Assembly (NCBI GenBank): GCA_963678775.2
Contig: CAXXGR010000004.1
Location: forward strand, 227,187 to 291,186
Length of the DNA: 64,000 bases
Reading direction: 5' to 3'
From: JBFHIJ01 sp963678775
Lineage (GTDB): Bacteria; Bacteroidota; Ignavibacteria; Kapaibacteriales; UBA2268
The notes below the pieces were generated by a model. That model ran no database searches and was not told where the DNA came from. It saw only the letters and a program-made list of their open reading frames with translations. A program made the translations under genes and the position numbers. Below are positions 1 to 9,269 of the stretch, in pieces. The number at the start of each line of letters is the position of its first letter. Position 1 is the stretch's first letter.

Positions 1-1
1 A

Positions 2-304
2 GATTTAAGTATCGATATTCTTGAAGGTTTCTCTTTTATTTACTTCATTATCTCTATGTTTGGAAAAGTTATCTATCTGACGGATAAGAAGACTATTTTA
101 ATTATTCCAAATCTGATTTATATATGTGCTGCTGTTTCTGCTTTTATGTATTATGCTGGTGATAATTCTGAAATATATTCGCAGATGGGGATTGAGTCAA
201 AAACTACAGTGATTATTCTACATAATCTGGCAGTGCTTCTGCTGTTTACAGCATTGGACTTTTTTACTATGTATTTGAATAGAAATAAACTTTCTGTTGC
301 TTAA
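2..304 (+). CDS. ABC-2-type membrane protein, 3' end only (paralogue 1)
   Basis: The reading frame is open from the window edge to the TAA at 302-304, so this is the C-terminal ~100 residues of a longer gene. The first ATG at 56 is internal. It aligns with the C-terminal half of the next genes: FGKV..., a hydrophobic stretch, then a closing FTMYLNRNKL motif. It is therefore the first visible member of a tandem family of polytopic membrane proteins. The last ~65 bases are nearly identical to the end of the next gene. The ABC-2 permease assignment comes from the better-preserved copies. No ATPase partner is in view and it may lie upstream. Confidence 0.7.
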   Translation, partial: DLSIDILEGFSFIYFIISMFGKVIYLTDKKTILIIPNLIYICAAVSAFMYYAGDNSEIYSQMGIESKTTVIILHNLAVLLLFTALDFFTMYLNRNKLSVA

Positions 305-323
305 GGTAAAATAAGAGGTGATT

Positions 324-953
324 ATGCTACAAGTAATAAAATATTATATGACATATAGGTATGGTCTCATGCTGCAAATAGGTATACTGTTGCTTATGTC
401 CTTGTATTCACTAGTATTTGCAAGTGATATTATAGAGATTAGTTCATTCATTACAGGTGGCTTGATAGTATCCTATTGGTCAATCTTCACAGGATTTGTT
501 CGGAAACAAAAATTTGATGTAATCAATAATGATTTACCTATCAGCAAGACAAGTTTGAATGCAGCAAAGTATATCAGTTATTATATTTACTTAGCCTTTT
601 ATTTCTCAATTTTTGCACTATACGCACTCATTTTTGGAATTGAAATTTTACCTGTTATGAGTTCTTTAATGAGCGCTTTTGCTTTTACATTCATTTTTGC
701 TTCTGCTAGTAGTAAAGTGATATCTATTGGATCGAAACTTTCATTTATAAATCTGTCAAATATTGTCTACTTGATTTTAGGGATTTTGGGAATATATTAT
801 AGGTTTAGTTCACCTACTCCGGATCACATAAATCTCAACGGGTATATTCCACATTTAGATTATTTAATAAGAAATCTGGCAGTGCTTCTGCTGTTTACAT
901 CTTTGGACTTTTTTACGATGTATTTGAATAGAAATAAGTTAGTAATCGGCTAA
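324..953 (+). CDS. ABC-2-type transporter permease-like membrane protein (paralogue 2)
   Basis: About 209 residues with roughly six hydrophobic segments. A central LPISKTSLNAAKY motif resembles the cytoplasmic loop of small ABC-2 permeases (ABC2_membrane_5-like), where an LPIS/R motif precedes a conserved lysine. I prefer the ATG at 324: AAGAGG lies five bases upstream and it aligns with MLxIIKYY in the sister genes. The GTG at 318 would overlap that ribosome binding site. It is part of a tightly spaced run of paralogues transcribed together. Substrate is unknown; the family often handles peptides or lipids and needs an ATPase not seen here. Confidence 0.65.
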   Translation: MLQVIKYYMTYRYGLMLQIGILLLMSLYSLVFASDIIEISSFITGGLIVSYWSIFTGFVRKQKFDVINNDLPISKTSLNAAKYISYYIYLAFYFSIFALYALIFGIEILPVMSSLMSAFAFTFIFASASSKVISIGSKLSFINLSNIVYLILGILGIYYRFSSPTPDHINLNGYIPHLDYLIRNLAVLLLFTSLDFFTMYLNRNKLVIG

Positions 954-980
954 ACAAAACATTAAGTGCCGGGGGCAGAT

Positions 981-1613
981 ATGTTACATATTATCAGATA
1001 TTATCTTTTTTATAAGTATGGGCTATTGCTGCAGACGGCTACTCTGTTGTTTATCTTCTTATTTACATTTATGATTGGCAGAGAAGCGGAGAATATGGTT
1101 GGAGTAACAACTGCCGGGCTGATATATGCTTACTGCTATATGTTTGATTGTTTTGGTATCTATACTCCGAAATTTGACTCTATAGATACGACTTTGCCGT
1201 TGAGCTTCATGAAGTTGCAAATGGCTAAGTATTTTAGCTTTCTGGTTTATTTGTTTTACATACTTTTTGCATTCTATGCTTATGCAGAAATTATGGATAA
1301 AAATGTAACTGAAGTAATGAAACTGACTCTGCAGGCTTTATCATTGATATTTATTATGATTTCAGGCTTTGGCAAAATCAAATACTTGAGCAGCAAAAGT
1401 ACATTTGTTAATATCCCGAATGCTGCATATTTAGCATTAGCTGTCTTTGTCACCTTTTATATGTTGGAGTCTACTATACCGGATGATTCAATGTATGGTT
1501 CTCTGATTAAGGCAGAAGATCTTATCCAGGTAAATATTGAAGCATTGGTGTTGATGCTATCTGCGGACTTTATATCACAATATCTCAATAGAAATAAAAT
1601 CGTGAGGGCATGA
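981..1613 (+). CDS. ABC-2-type transporter permease-like membrane protein (paralogue 3)
   Basis: About 210 residues with the same plan as its neighbours: an MLHIIRYY start, ~6 membrane spans, a central LPLSFMKLQMAKY motif and an ending QYLNRNKI. The ATG at 981 follows a GGGGG purine run and matches the starts of the paralogues, so the GTG at 966 is less likely. The TGA stop overlaps the next gene's ATG (TGATG), implying translational coupling. The family call rests on the LPxS...K loop and hydrophobicity. It is divergent from the other copies apart from these motifs. Confidence 0.65.
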   Translation: MLHIIRYYLFYKYGLLLQTATLLFIFLFTFMIGREAENMVGVTTAGLIYAYCYMFDCFGIYTPKFDSIDTTLPLSFMKLQMAKYFSFLVYLFYILFAFYAYAEIMDKNVTEVMKLTLQALSLIFIMISGFGKIKYLSSKSTFVNIPNAAYLALAVFVTFYMLESTIPDDSMYGSLIKAEDLIQVNIEALVLMLSADFISQYLNRNKIVRA

Positions 1614-2227
1614 TGTTAGCAATTATAAAATATCTTGTGTTTTTCCGGCACGGTCTTCCAATATTGGCTGCAATTACAGCTGTGCTTCTGTTAGAGACAT
1701 ATATATTTGAAGATTTCGGTATTGGATCAAATTTATGGGTTGCTGTTATGCTACCTTATTTGGACATGTTTGCAGTGACTAGTAACAAGCAATTCAGTAA
1801 ATCTGTTGATTTAGCTTTGCCACTTGGATTTAATAAATTATGGATTACTAAGATTTTTTGTTTTTATATCTACTTAGCCGGTTTGGCATTAGTATTTGGT
1901 CTGCAAATATTTTTCTTGTCAGATGATGTAAATGCAGATATGATTGAACTTCTGCGCTCTTCACTAGTGATGTATATGATATTATTTGTATTTGGCAAAG
2001 TGATGCTTTTTAGAAGAGGAAAATATAAGTTAGTAGTCATGAGCATAATATCAATAGCAATGTTTGTATTGATTATGTTTTTAGTAAAGCGAGTATCAGC
2101 GCTGGAATCAATAGAAAGCAACCTTATTTATAGTCTTCTTATATACACAATCCCATTGACTTTCATATCATTTGTTGATTATATAATTGCTTTAAAGAAT
2201 AGAAATATGCTTTTAGGTGCCGGATGA
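1613..2227 (+). CDS. ABC-2-type transporter permease-like membrane protein (paralogue 4)
   Basis: About 204 residues, beginning MLAIIKYL and ending ALKNRNML, with a central LPLGFNKLWITK loop and about six hydrophobic helices. ATG codons occur at 1610 and 1613. The second aligns with the other family members and overlaps the upstream TGA. The gene's own stop overlaps the next start (ATGA at 2224), so the array is one operon. Function as a transporter subunit is inferred from family resemblance only. Confidence 0.65.
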   Translation: MLAIIKYLVFFRHGLPILAAITAVLLLETYIFEDFGIGSNLWVAVMLPYLDMFAVTSNKQFSKSVDLALPLGFNKLWITKIFCFYIYLAGLALVFGLQIFFLSDDVNADMIELLRSSLVMYMILFVFGKVMLFRRGKYKLVVMSIISIAMFVLIMFLVKRVSALESIESNLIYSLLIYTIPLTFISFVDYIIALKNRNMLLGAG

Positions 2228-2647
2228 TACAGATTTTAAAATACTATTTTACACAAAAGGAAGCATTCCCCAGATTGTTCTATTTGTTGCTGGTGATGTC
2301 AGTTTTGACTTTTGTTATGAGTGACACATTTGAACCGGATGCAATTTTAAGTCTCCTTTTTATGCTGAATATGTATTTCTTCATTTTTACTCAGCCTTAT
2401 AGCAAAAATGGCTATGCTCATATTAAGAGTCTGGGCAATATTTAAGTACATAAATCCTAAGTATTTAGTTGCTTCTATTGTTGGCATATTCGTAGTAATA
2501 GCAGCAAATTTACTGATTACTTCTGATGCAAATTTCGATGCTGATAATCATTTTCTACAAATAGTAGTAAGTATTGCATTTATGTTCCTGATTTCTCTAA
2601 TTGATTATTTACTGGACAGACTAAAAAACAAACAGGATATGGACTAA
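2224..2647 (+). pseudogene. broken ABC-2-type permease paralogue (internal deletion plus frameshift)
   Basis: The first part (2224-2445) has the family start MIQILKYY and the first membrane spans, then runs off into unrelated residues and stops. The second part, in another frame (open around 2408-2647), matches the C-terminal third of the family (IFKYINPKYL..., ending DRLKNKQ). The middle ~90 residues, including the LPxS loop, are missing. This is best read as one paralogue that lost its centre and its frame. Start and stop still overlap the neighbours (ATGA, TAATG), so downstream translation may still be coupled through it. Confidence 0.7.
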
Positions 2648-3261
2648 TGTGGACTATCATCAAATATTATATCTTTACTAGAAACAATCTTTTGATGTTG
2701 ATTTTGTTTTATCCGATTATTCTAACATTAAGTAAAATGGGAGGAGTGTATATTGCTCCTGCCATGAGCAATCTTGACATTATTGTATATCCTTTCCTGT
2801 ATCTTGGATTTTTTGTTAATACAGATAAAGCAGAATTAGAGCGTTTGCCTATTAATTTGGAGGAAATCAGATTAGCTGAAAGTATAGCATTATACTTAAT
2901 TGTCTTATTTCTGTTTATCCAAAATCTCGTTATACTCTGGTCATTAGATATACTGTCACTCACAGCAGTTGCAAGTAGTTTTTTTAAAGTGAACGTGATA
3001 TTTGCTTTAGCTTTACTATTTTCAAAGTTCATATTTAATCAAACTTTTGATTTTAGAAGCAAAGAGTTTAGGACAATTCTTACCAAGCTGATGCCATTGG
3101 CTACATATATATTGCTATCTGTTTATGCGTTCCCATCAAATGTATATGCTCAGCTTATTTTAGCCATTTTTTATTTCCCATGTGCTGAATTATTTGATTT
3201 TTATAGAAGAAAGAAACTTAGAATACCTTTTATAAAAAGGCTAATAAGCTTAGATATGTAG
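2647..3261 (+). CDS. ABC-2-type transporter permease-like membrane protein (paralogue 6)
   Basis: 204 residues, starting MWTIIKYY, with the family loop LPINLEEIRLAES. In this copy the lysine usually found after the loop is replaced, so it is the most diverged intact member. About six hydrophobic segments. The ATG overlaps the upstream TAA. It ends the array; a palindromic repeat follows. Role in the presumed transporter is unknown. Confidence 0.6.
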   Translation: MWTIIKYYIFTRNNLLMLILFYPIILTLSKMGGVYIAPAMSNLDIIVYPFLYLGFFVNTDKAELERLPINLEEIRLAESIALYLIVLFLFIQNLVILWSLDILSLTAVASSFFKVNVIFALALLFSKFIFNQTFDFRSKEFRTILTKLMPLATYILLSVYAFPSNVYAQLILAIFYFPCAELFDFYRRKKLRIPFIKRLISLDM

Positions 3262-3383
3262 CACGAGTTTTCCTTCAGAATTTACTGGGATATATTTTTA
3301 TATTTTCCCAAGTATTTCACACTCTATAGCAAGACCAGTATACCTCGTTTCGCGCGATTTAGGTATTTTGAGTTTATTTGCTT

Positions 3384-3537
3384 CTTTTCCCATGGCGTTG
3401 CATGGACTAATATCTTTGAGCCTTTCAGGCTCTAAAATCCTCTAAATCTCTACTTCCCCTATATTTCACCCTCCATGACAAGGGAGGGTCGTGTTTTCCA
3501 ATGGAAAACACGGGGTGGGTTAGCAGTGTTTGCTAAT
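3384..3537 (+). repeat. multi-hairpin intergenic repeat, copy A
   Basis: First of three copies in this window (also 10160 and 11627, same orientation). Shared modules in order: a CCATGG hairpin (damaged here), GAGCCT-TTC-AGGCTC, the phrase AAATCCTCTAAATCTCTACTTCCC, CCCTCC...GGAGGG, GTTTTCC-rich palindrome with GGAAAAC, then ACGGGG.GGGTTAGCAGTG. Nearly every module is a stem-loop. It lies between two genes and codes for nothing I recognise. The rest of 3262-3740 is AT-rich with no other feature seen. Confidence 0.75.
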
Positions 3538-3740
3538 TTTCAAATCTTTTCTGTCAACTATTTTTAGGATTGGGCATTATTATTAATATAGAAAACCTTT
3601 CGTTTGACTTTTAAGTAGCCTTTTTTGTATATTGTCATTTCTTACTAAGAACCTCGAACTTTTGTTAATATTTACTAAAGACTGAAACTTTAGGCGGTTT
3701 CGGGTTTATCATAGCAATTAGGAATTGTATAAAAAAGCCA

Positions 3741-5852
3741 ATGAAAAATTCAAGTATATTAATATTGATTTTATTAGTTTGTTGTACCCCTGTTTTATTT
3801 GCCAAGAGTGAAGCACAAAGGCTTTCTGCTGGTTTTAATGCTGGTTTTGTCAAATATTGGGGTGAGTTTACTGATAATCAGTTTGGACTTAATGGAGACA
3901 TTTATTTAAAATATAATATCTTGAACGAGTTCTCTGTTATTGGCTCTTTTAGTTTAGGTGCTATCATCTTTAAAACTGATTTGGTCTACTTGGATAAATA
4001 CAATAATTATTATGGCGAAAATGCCCAATATGGAGACTTCTTTAAGGATCTCAACGGTAATAAACTCCTATCAGTTATCCAGCCGAAAAACAATGTAAGG
4101 CTTACTTCTTTCGATTTGCTTTTTGCATATAACTTATTTACTAAAGAAGACATTGTCCCTTCAATTATTGCAGGGCTATCATATCTCGACTGGGAGCCTC
4201 GCTCCGGTGTGTCCGGTAATGGCGGCACACTGCCTAACAACTACATGGGAAAATATAAAAAATCTAAAATTGTTTTTCCTGTCGGTTTTGGTTTCGAGAT
4301 TAATATTACACAAGATATAGTAATTAGCGGCAAGGCCCTCTATAGAATTACAGGCACTGACTACCTCGACGATTTATCTCATGAAGACAGTCCCTCTGAC
4401 GATAAATATATGACTTTTGGGCTTGGACTGAGCTACTATTTCTTTACAAATGACGACTTTGACTCCGATGAGCTGACAAATTCAGAGGAAGAGAAGTTAG
4501 GCACGAACCCGTATGAAGAAGACACTGATGGAGATGGCTTAGAAGACGGCGAAGAAGTTAACGAACACAGAACAGATCCTTTGAATATTGATACGGACAG
4601 GGATAACCTTACTGACTATGAAGAGGTTCGTGTTTATAAATCTAATCCTCTTATGCAAGACAGTGACAGCGATGGTATCAAAGATGGCGAAGAGATTACC
4701 CGTAGAACTTCTCCTATCAATCCGGATTCAGATAATGACGGGTTGATAGATGGTGATGAAATCAATTTATACAACACCGACCCGGTTTTGTTAGATACAG
4801 ACCACGACGGGTTGACTGATGGAGACGAAGTCTTCATTTCTAAAACAGAACCTACTCTTCCGGATTCAGATAATGACGGGCTTAATGATGGATACGAGAT
4901 TACAACTTCATCTACCAATCCATTACTGGTAGATTCGGATAGAGATGGCTTGGAAGATTATCAAGAGATTAATGTTTACAAAACTGATCCTAATATAGCA
5001 GATACTGACGAAGATTTCTTAAATGACGGGCAGGAAGTGTTAGAGTACATGACTAATCCGCTAATTGCTGACACCGATGGTGATGGCCTTTCCGATGGGG
5101 ACGAAGTGCTTAAATTCTCTACTAATCCCATAGAAAAAGACACTGACGATGACAGGCTAAGCGACTTTAAAGAGTTGGAATTGTACAAAACTAATCCAAT
5201 TAGCTTGGATACTGATGAAGATGGAATATCTGACGGATTAGAAGTACTACTACACAAGACAAATCCTAAACTGGTGGACACAGACGCAGATATGCTTAAT
5301 GACTTTGAAGAAATTAACGTCACAAGAACTGATCCAAACGATCCTGATACTGATAAAGACGATATTATAGATGGTGTGGATGACTGCCCTCTTACAGCCG
5401 GTATTCACTCTTTAGAGCGTGGGAAGAATGGCTGCCCTGCCGAACCGGCTAAGATTATTCGCACAGACTTTCCCGACATCCACTTTCTTGTTAATTCGAG
5501 CAGGTTTGACTTCAACAACCCCAAAACAGCTATAAGTCTTGCTAAAATGCTTGAATATATTAATCAATGTGACAATATGGAAATTATTATCGAAGGACAT
5601 GCCTCCAGCGAAGGAAACACTTACGCAAATCAAAGACTATCCGAGTTACGGGCTAAGAGAGTGCGAGAATGGTTAAGCCGTCAGGGTGTAAGAAATGATA
5701 GAATTATTGGTGCCGTAGGCTTAGGTGCTACTATGCCTAAAGTAAAAGAACCAAGTTATGAAGAAGCAAAAAAAATGCCTCGCACAGATGTTGAGAAAAT
5801 ACGTAAGCAGAACAGACGCATCAGTATCAGAGTAACTAAAATGTGCAATTAG
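3741..5852 (+). CDS. OmpA-family outer-membrane protein with thrombospondin type 3 repeats
   Basis: 703 residues. Signal peptide ~1-22; an outer-membrane beta-barrel-like region ~25-235; about fourteen 23-residue calcium-binding TSP3 units from ~238 to ~560 (DxDxDGLxDGxE...TxPxxx pattern); then a C-terminal OmpA-like peptidoglycan-binding domain from ~585 with a GHASSEG motif and a conserved RAKRVREWL helix. Such proteins tether the outer membrane to peptidoglycan, the acidic repeats forming a calcium-stiffened rod. The ATG at 3741 is chosen because the signal peptide starts there; no clear ribosome binding site precedes it. Transcribed alone, convergent with the next gene. Confidence 0.9.
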   Translation: MKNSSILILILLVCCTPVLFAKSEAQRLSAGFNAGFVKYWGEFTDNQFGLNGDIYLKYNILNEFSVIGSFSLGAIIFKTDLVYLDKYNNYYGENAQYGDFFKDLNGNKLLSVIQPKNNVRLTSFDLLFAYNLFTKEDIVPSIIAGLSYLDWEPRSGVSGNGGTLPNNYMGKYKKSKIVFPVGFGFEINITQDIVISGKALYRITGTDYLDDLSHEDSPSDDKYMTFGLGLSYYFFTNDDFDSDELTNSEEEKLGTNPYEEDTDGDGLEDGEEVNEHRTDPLNIDTDRDNLTDYEEVRVYKSNPLMQDSDSDGIKDGEEITRRTSPINPDSDNDGLIDGDEINLYNTDPVLLDTDHDGLTDGDEVFISKTEPTLPDSDNDGLNDGYEITTSSTNPLLVDSDRDGLEDYQEINVYKTDPNIADTDEDFLNDGQEVLEYMTNPLIADTDGDGLSDGDEVLKFSTNPIEKDTDDDRLSDFKELELYKTNPISLDTDEDGISDGLEVLLHKTNPKLVDTDADMLNDFEEINVTRTDPNDPDTDKDDIIDGVDDCPLTAGIHSLERGKNGCPAEPAKIIRTDFPDIHFLVNSSRFDFNNPKTAISLAKMLEYINQCDNMEIIIEGHASSEGNTYANQRLSELRAKRVREWLSRQGVRNDRIIGAVGLGATMPKVKEPSYEEAKKMPRTDVEKIRKQNRRISIRVTKMCN

Positions 5853-5890
5853 ACTTTTTAGTTCAGACAAAATATTTCTTTTAATTTAGT

Positions 5891-6952
5891 TTAATCGCTG
5901 ATATAATAAACAGTTCCTTTATTTTTACCGTGAGTTGCTAAAACGCCCTCATTTTTGAGATAAGCCAAATCCTTTTTAAGAGTATTCACAGAGATGCGCT
6001 TGAACTTATCGGAGAGATCTGCAAGCTTTATAGGCTGAGAAGCATTGATAAAATCCAATACTTTTTTCTGCCTTTTATTTAGATAAACTCCCTTTTTATC
6101 ATATTCGTGCTTTGCTGATTTCAACTGTTTGATTTCGTAAATCATTGCATCTAATAGATAAATCAGCCAGTTGCTTATATTTTCAATTCCTTTACCTCTG
6201 TTATAAAGTCCTGAAAGTAAAGCAGCATAGTAGTTCTCTTTATTTTCTCTAAAATACGATTCTTGAGATATATAATATATAAATCCATAACCTGACTGAA
6301 GCAATAGCAGATTTAAGATGATTTTTGCAAATGCACTATTTGCAGATTGAAAAGGATGAATAGAAATAATCTCATAATAGCAAAGCGCAGCCAAGATCAA
6401 AGGATGATATTTTTTTTGACTGATATTAAGATTCAGCCATTCCAGTAAAGAGCTAATGTCGCTCGCTACATTAGAAGGTAGCGAAGTTTCTGCAAGCACT
6501 TTTTTACTGCCTTGCTCATCCAAAGCGATAAATTGATTAGGAATAGTTTTATATTTTCCACGCGTATTTATCTCAGACGTTTTATCCTGCAAGAGCCTTT
6601 GATGAAGCCCTTTTAGATAGTTTGGTGCTAACTTTATTTGCTTATAATTTTTTTCAAGGATGGTCAATGACTGCTTAAAAGCTATAATCATATTTTCTTT
6701 ATCAGAAGCGGGAAGTGCCTTTTTGTTAAGTATTTCCAGGACTCTATCTTTGTGAATATCACCGATATCCATTGTCACCAGTGAAAATATTTTTTCGGGA
6801 ACTGCCAGTTTCTTTTGCTCTATGTAGAATGCTGATTTAGTATTTACCGCATTATTCCACTCACCTGAGAATGCATCTATATATGCTATTTTATTAAGAA
6901 TTAAGTGGTTTGAGTCAAAATCAAAGTCCAGTTTTGCGTCAAAAATATCCAT
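5891..6952 (-). CDS. Fic-fold protein with degenerate active site and C-terminal winged helix
   Basis: 353 residues. Residues ~110-275 follow the Fic domain: a GKY...P start of the core, a helix with EWLN, then the active-site helix. The canonical HPFxxGNGRxxR reads HPFQSANSAFAK (199-210): the histidine, HPF and asparagine remain, but the glycine and arginine residues that bind the nucleotide phosphates are lost. Residues ~290-353 form a winged-helix module, as in many Fic proteins that regulate transcription. It is probably inactive in AMP transfer, or uses an altered chemistry. No antitoxin or partner gene is adjacent. Confidence 0.8.
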   Translation of the reverse strand: MDIFDAKLDFDFDSNHLILNKIAYIDAFSGEWNNAVNTKSAFYIEQKKLAVPEKIFSLVTMDIGDIHKDRVLEILNKKALPASDKENMIIAFKQSLTILEKNYKQIKLAPNYLKGLHQRLLQDKTSEINTRGKYKTIPNQFIALDEQGSKKVLAETSLPSNVASDISSLLEWLNLNISQKKYHPLILAALCYYEIISIHPFQSANSAFAKIILNLLLLQSGYGFIYYISQESYFRENKENYYAALLSGLYNRGKGIENISNWLIYLLDAMIYEIKQLKSAKHEYDKKGVYLNKRQKKVLDFINASQPIKLADLSDKFKRISVNTLKKDLAYLKNEGVLATHGKNKGTVYYISD

Positions 6953-7183
6953 TATCTATCCTGATATTACTTTTATTTGCAATATAAAGAAAAATACATA
7001 ATATCTGTATAGCATTTTTATATGGAAAAAAATAATCCCAAATTTCCAATACAAAATTGGAATAAACGATAAATATTATATACCTTTACACATAAAATAG
7101 CTTGCTACTTTACAAGCTTAATATTATCTTGAAATTACCGATATATACATGTATAAGTAATCCAACAAACAAAAGCTTTTGCT

Positions 7184-7906
7184 ATGACGAAATTCCTTGC
7201 ACATTTACTGATGCTTTGCATTTTTACTTTTGCTGATGCCAGTGAGATTCCTAATAAAATAGTGAACACCGGCATTGGTACGAAAACTGCATCAGTGCGC
7301 TTGATTAACAAATCACCATATATCACCATACCCGAAATAGCGAGAGTTTTAGGATATAAAACGCTTAATACGCATGAGATAGCAAAAGGCGATAAACTGC
7401 TTAAGTTTGCCCCCGGTTCATTTTTCGTAGTATTTGAGTCTGCTAAAAACATGAGAATGGCACAAATGCTGCAGCCTGCAATAATTATAGACCATAAAAT
7501 TTATATCCCTTACCTGTCTTTTTTCAGTTCATTAGAAATATTAGAGTTATTTGAAGTAGAGATAACAGAGAAAGAGATACAACTTACATCGAATGATGCC
7601 CATAAACCTGAGATGAAAGAGCAGGTTCCACTTCACGTTATTCAAGAGATAAATGAACAGCCAAAAGCAGTCACTAAGAAGAAAGCTGAGTTAAATAATA
7701 AAACAATAACAGAAGAACCTCAAAATACAGATAATTTCTTCGATGCTTTTGTGCAAACTTCCAAAATCATGCGGAAAAATTTGCAGTATTTGAATCCTGA
7801 TACTACTGAAAAGCGAGAAGTAAGCAAACCCTACGAAACTAAAATACCACCAAACAGATATGTTCTTCCTAAAAAGCTAAAACGCTCTGAACTGGAAGAA
7901 AAGTAG
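7184..7906 (+). CDS. secreted protein with copper-amine-oxidase-N-like domain
   Basis: 240 residues. N-terminal signal peptide ~1-19. Residues ~30-130 resemble the small Cu_amine_oxidN1-type stalk domain (a pair of sub-repeats with PYITIPEIARVLGYK and IYIPYLSFFSS), often found in front of cell-wall enzymes. The remaining ~110 residues are charged and low in complexity, with no catalytic domain. It could be a truncated amidase-like protein or a standalone periplasmic binding module. No operon partner. Function unknown. Confidence 0.55.
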   Translation: MTKFLAHLLMLCIFTFADASEIPNKIVNTGIGTKTASVRLINKSPYITIPEIARVLGYKTLNTHEIAKGDKLLKFAPGSFFVVFESAKNMRMAQMLQPAIIIDHKIYIPYLSFFSSLEILELFEVEITEKEIQLTSNDAHKPEMKEQVPLHVIQEINEQPKAVTKKKAELNNKTITEEPQNTDNFFDAFVQTSKIMRKNLQYLNPDTTEKREVSKPYETKIPPNRYVLPKKLKRSELEEK

Positions 7907-8162
7907 ACTGCAAGAATCGCTTATTGATAGGATAAGATGTCTATACCTCTTGAATCAAGGTTTAACTTAGGTAGCTTTACGTCATTGATACCATTTAGAT
8001 TTTACGTTAGATATAAGATATATACTACACACAAAGTAAAAAGCAACTCCTTATCACAATTTATATATAGCGAGCAGTGATGCTCTCTTACTCTATTTTG
8101 CCAAAAGCATTTCCCACATAATCGATAAAACTTTCAAGCAAATTCCTTATCTTTACCACATT

Positions 8163-9269
8163 ATGGCAGACAAAACTTACGATATTATTTTTATATCTAT
8201 GACCGACCCCGCTACGGATGCTCGGACGTTAAATATTATCAATTACCTTAGCAGTGTTGGTAAAAGTATCTTGTATGTTGCGGTGAATAGTTCGCAGCCT
8301 AATTTGCCGGATGGAGTGGAGTTTATTCCTATACAATTACAGGGAAAACGTGTTTATAGGCAAATTAGTGAGTTTAAACGGCAAGCGACAGAATTAAAAG
8401 TTAACTGTAGAAATATTTGGGCTTCTGATTTTTATGTTTTGCCTGCTGCAAGCCAGATAGCAAGACGATGCTTTGCAAAACTTATCTACGATTCTCGCGA
8501 AATATACTCCGCATTGGGCCCACTTTCAAATCAAAAACTAAAGCAACTGGTGATTACTTATCTGGAAAAATACTATATCAGATATGTGAATCATTTTGTT
8601 GTCTCCGGAGATTTGGACGCTCAATATTTGAAGAAGCACTTCCGCACTAAAAAACCATTTTCATTAGTAATGAATCTGCCTTATGCGAAAGAAAAAAAAG
8701 AGTCTAATATTATCCGCAGAGAGTTTAATATCCCTGCAGATACAAAAATAATTTTATATCAGGGAATGATACTCAAAGGCAGAGGTCTGCTCCCTACTCT
8801 CAACGCACTCAAACATTTAGACAGTACAGTCCTTGTTATTGCCGGAGAGGGTAGCTATAAGGAAGAATTTGAGCAGACTGTCATATTAGAAAACATGCAA
8901 AAACGCGTAGTCTTCATAGGAAAAATAGATTATAAAGATTTACATACGTGGACTTGTGCCGCAGATATTGGTATTGTTTATATTGAACCAATAAGCTTTT
9001 CTTATGAGCTTGCCTTGCCCAATAAGCTCTTTGAATATGCTATGGCAGAACTCCCGTCAATTGTATCAGATTTGCCTGCAATGCGTCAGGTTTTGGAAGA
9101 ATATCAAATAGGCGAGTTACTACCTATCAATGCAGATGAAAAGCTTTTTGCAGAGAAATGCAGCTTACTTCTCGGCAATGCCTCACAATATAAAAATGAA
9201 TGTAAAAAAGCAGTGCTGAAATATCACTATGCAGCACAACACACCACGATATCGGAGATTTTCGACTAA
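8163..9269 (+). CDS. glycosyltransferase family 4 (GT-B fold)
   Basis: 368 residues. The N-terminal half opens a Rossmann-like domain (DIIFISMTDPATDARTLNI). The C-terminal half carries the typical GT4 nucleotide-sugar site: ILYQGMILKGRGL, then EPISFSYELALPNKLFEYAMAE-type motif near 280-300 with the conserved glutamate. Likely adds a sugar to a surface glycan or lipid; acceptor unknown. The stop overlaps the next gene's start (TAATG), so it is translationally coupled to a transporter. Confidence 0.85.
   Translation: MADKTYDIIFISMTDPATDARTLNIINYLSSVGKSILYVAVNSSQPNLPDGVEFIPIQLQGKRVYRQISEFKRQATELKVNCRNIWASDFYVLPAASQIARRCFAKLIYDSREIYSALGPLSNQKLKQLVITYLEKYYIRYVNHFVVSGDLDAQYLKKHFRTKKPFSLVMNLPYAKEKKESNIIRREFNIPADTKIILYQGMILKGRGLLPTLNALKHLDSTVLVIAGEGSYKEEFEQTVILENMQKRVVFIGKIDYKDLHTWTCAADIGIVYIEPISFSYELALPNKLFEYAMAELPSIVSDLPAMRQVLEEYQIGELLPINADEKLFAEKCSLLLGNASQYKNECKKAVLKYHYAAQHTTISEIFD

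Noticed and set aside
4450..5400. Periodic repeats that could suggest a CRISPR array
   Set aside because: The period is 69 bases in a continuous open frame and encodes TSP3 protein repeats; no conserved spacer-repeat alternation.
5891..6952. Active AMP-transferring Fic toxin with antitoxin
   Set aside because: The GNGR part of the motif is missing and no adjacent antitoxin-like gene with the inhibitory helix motif is present.
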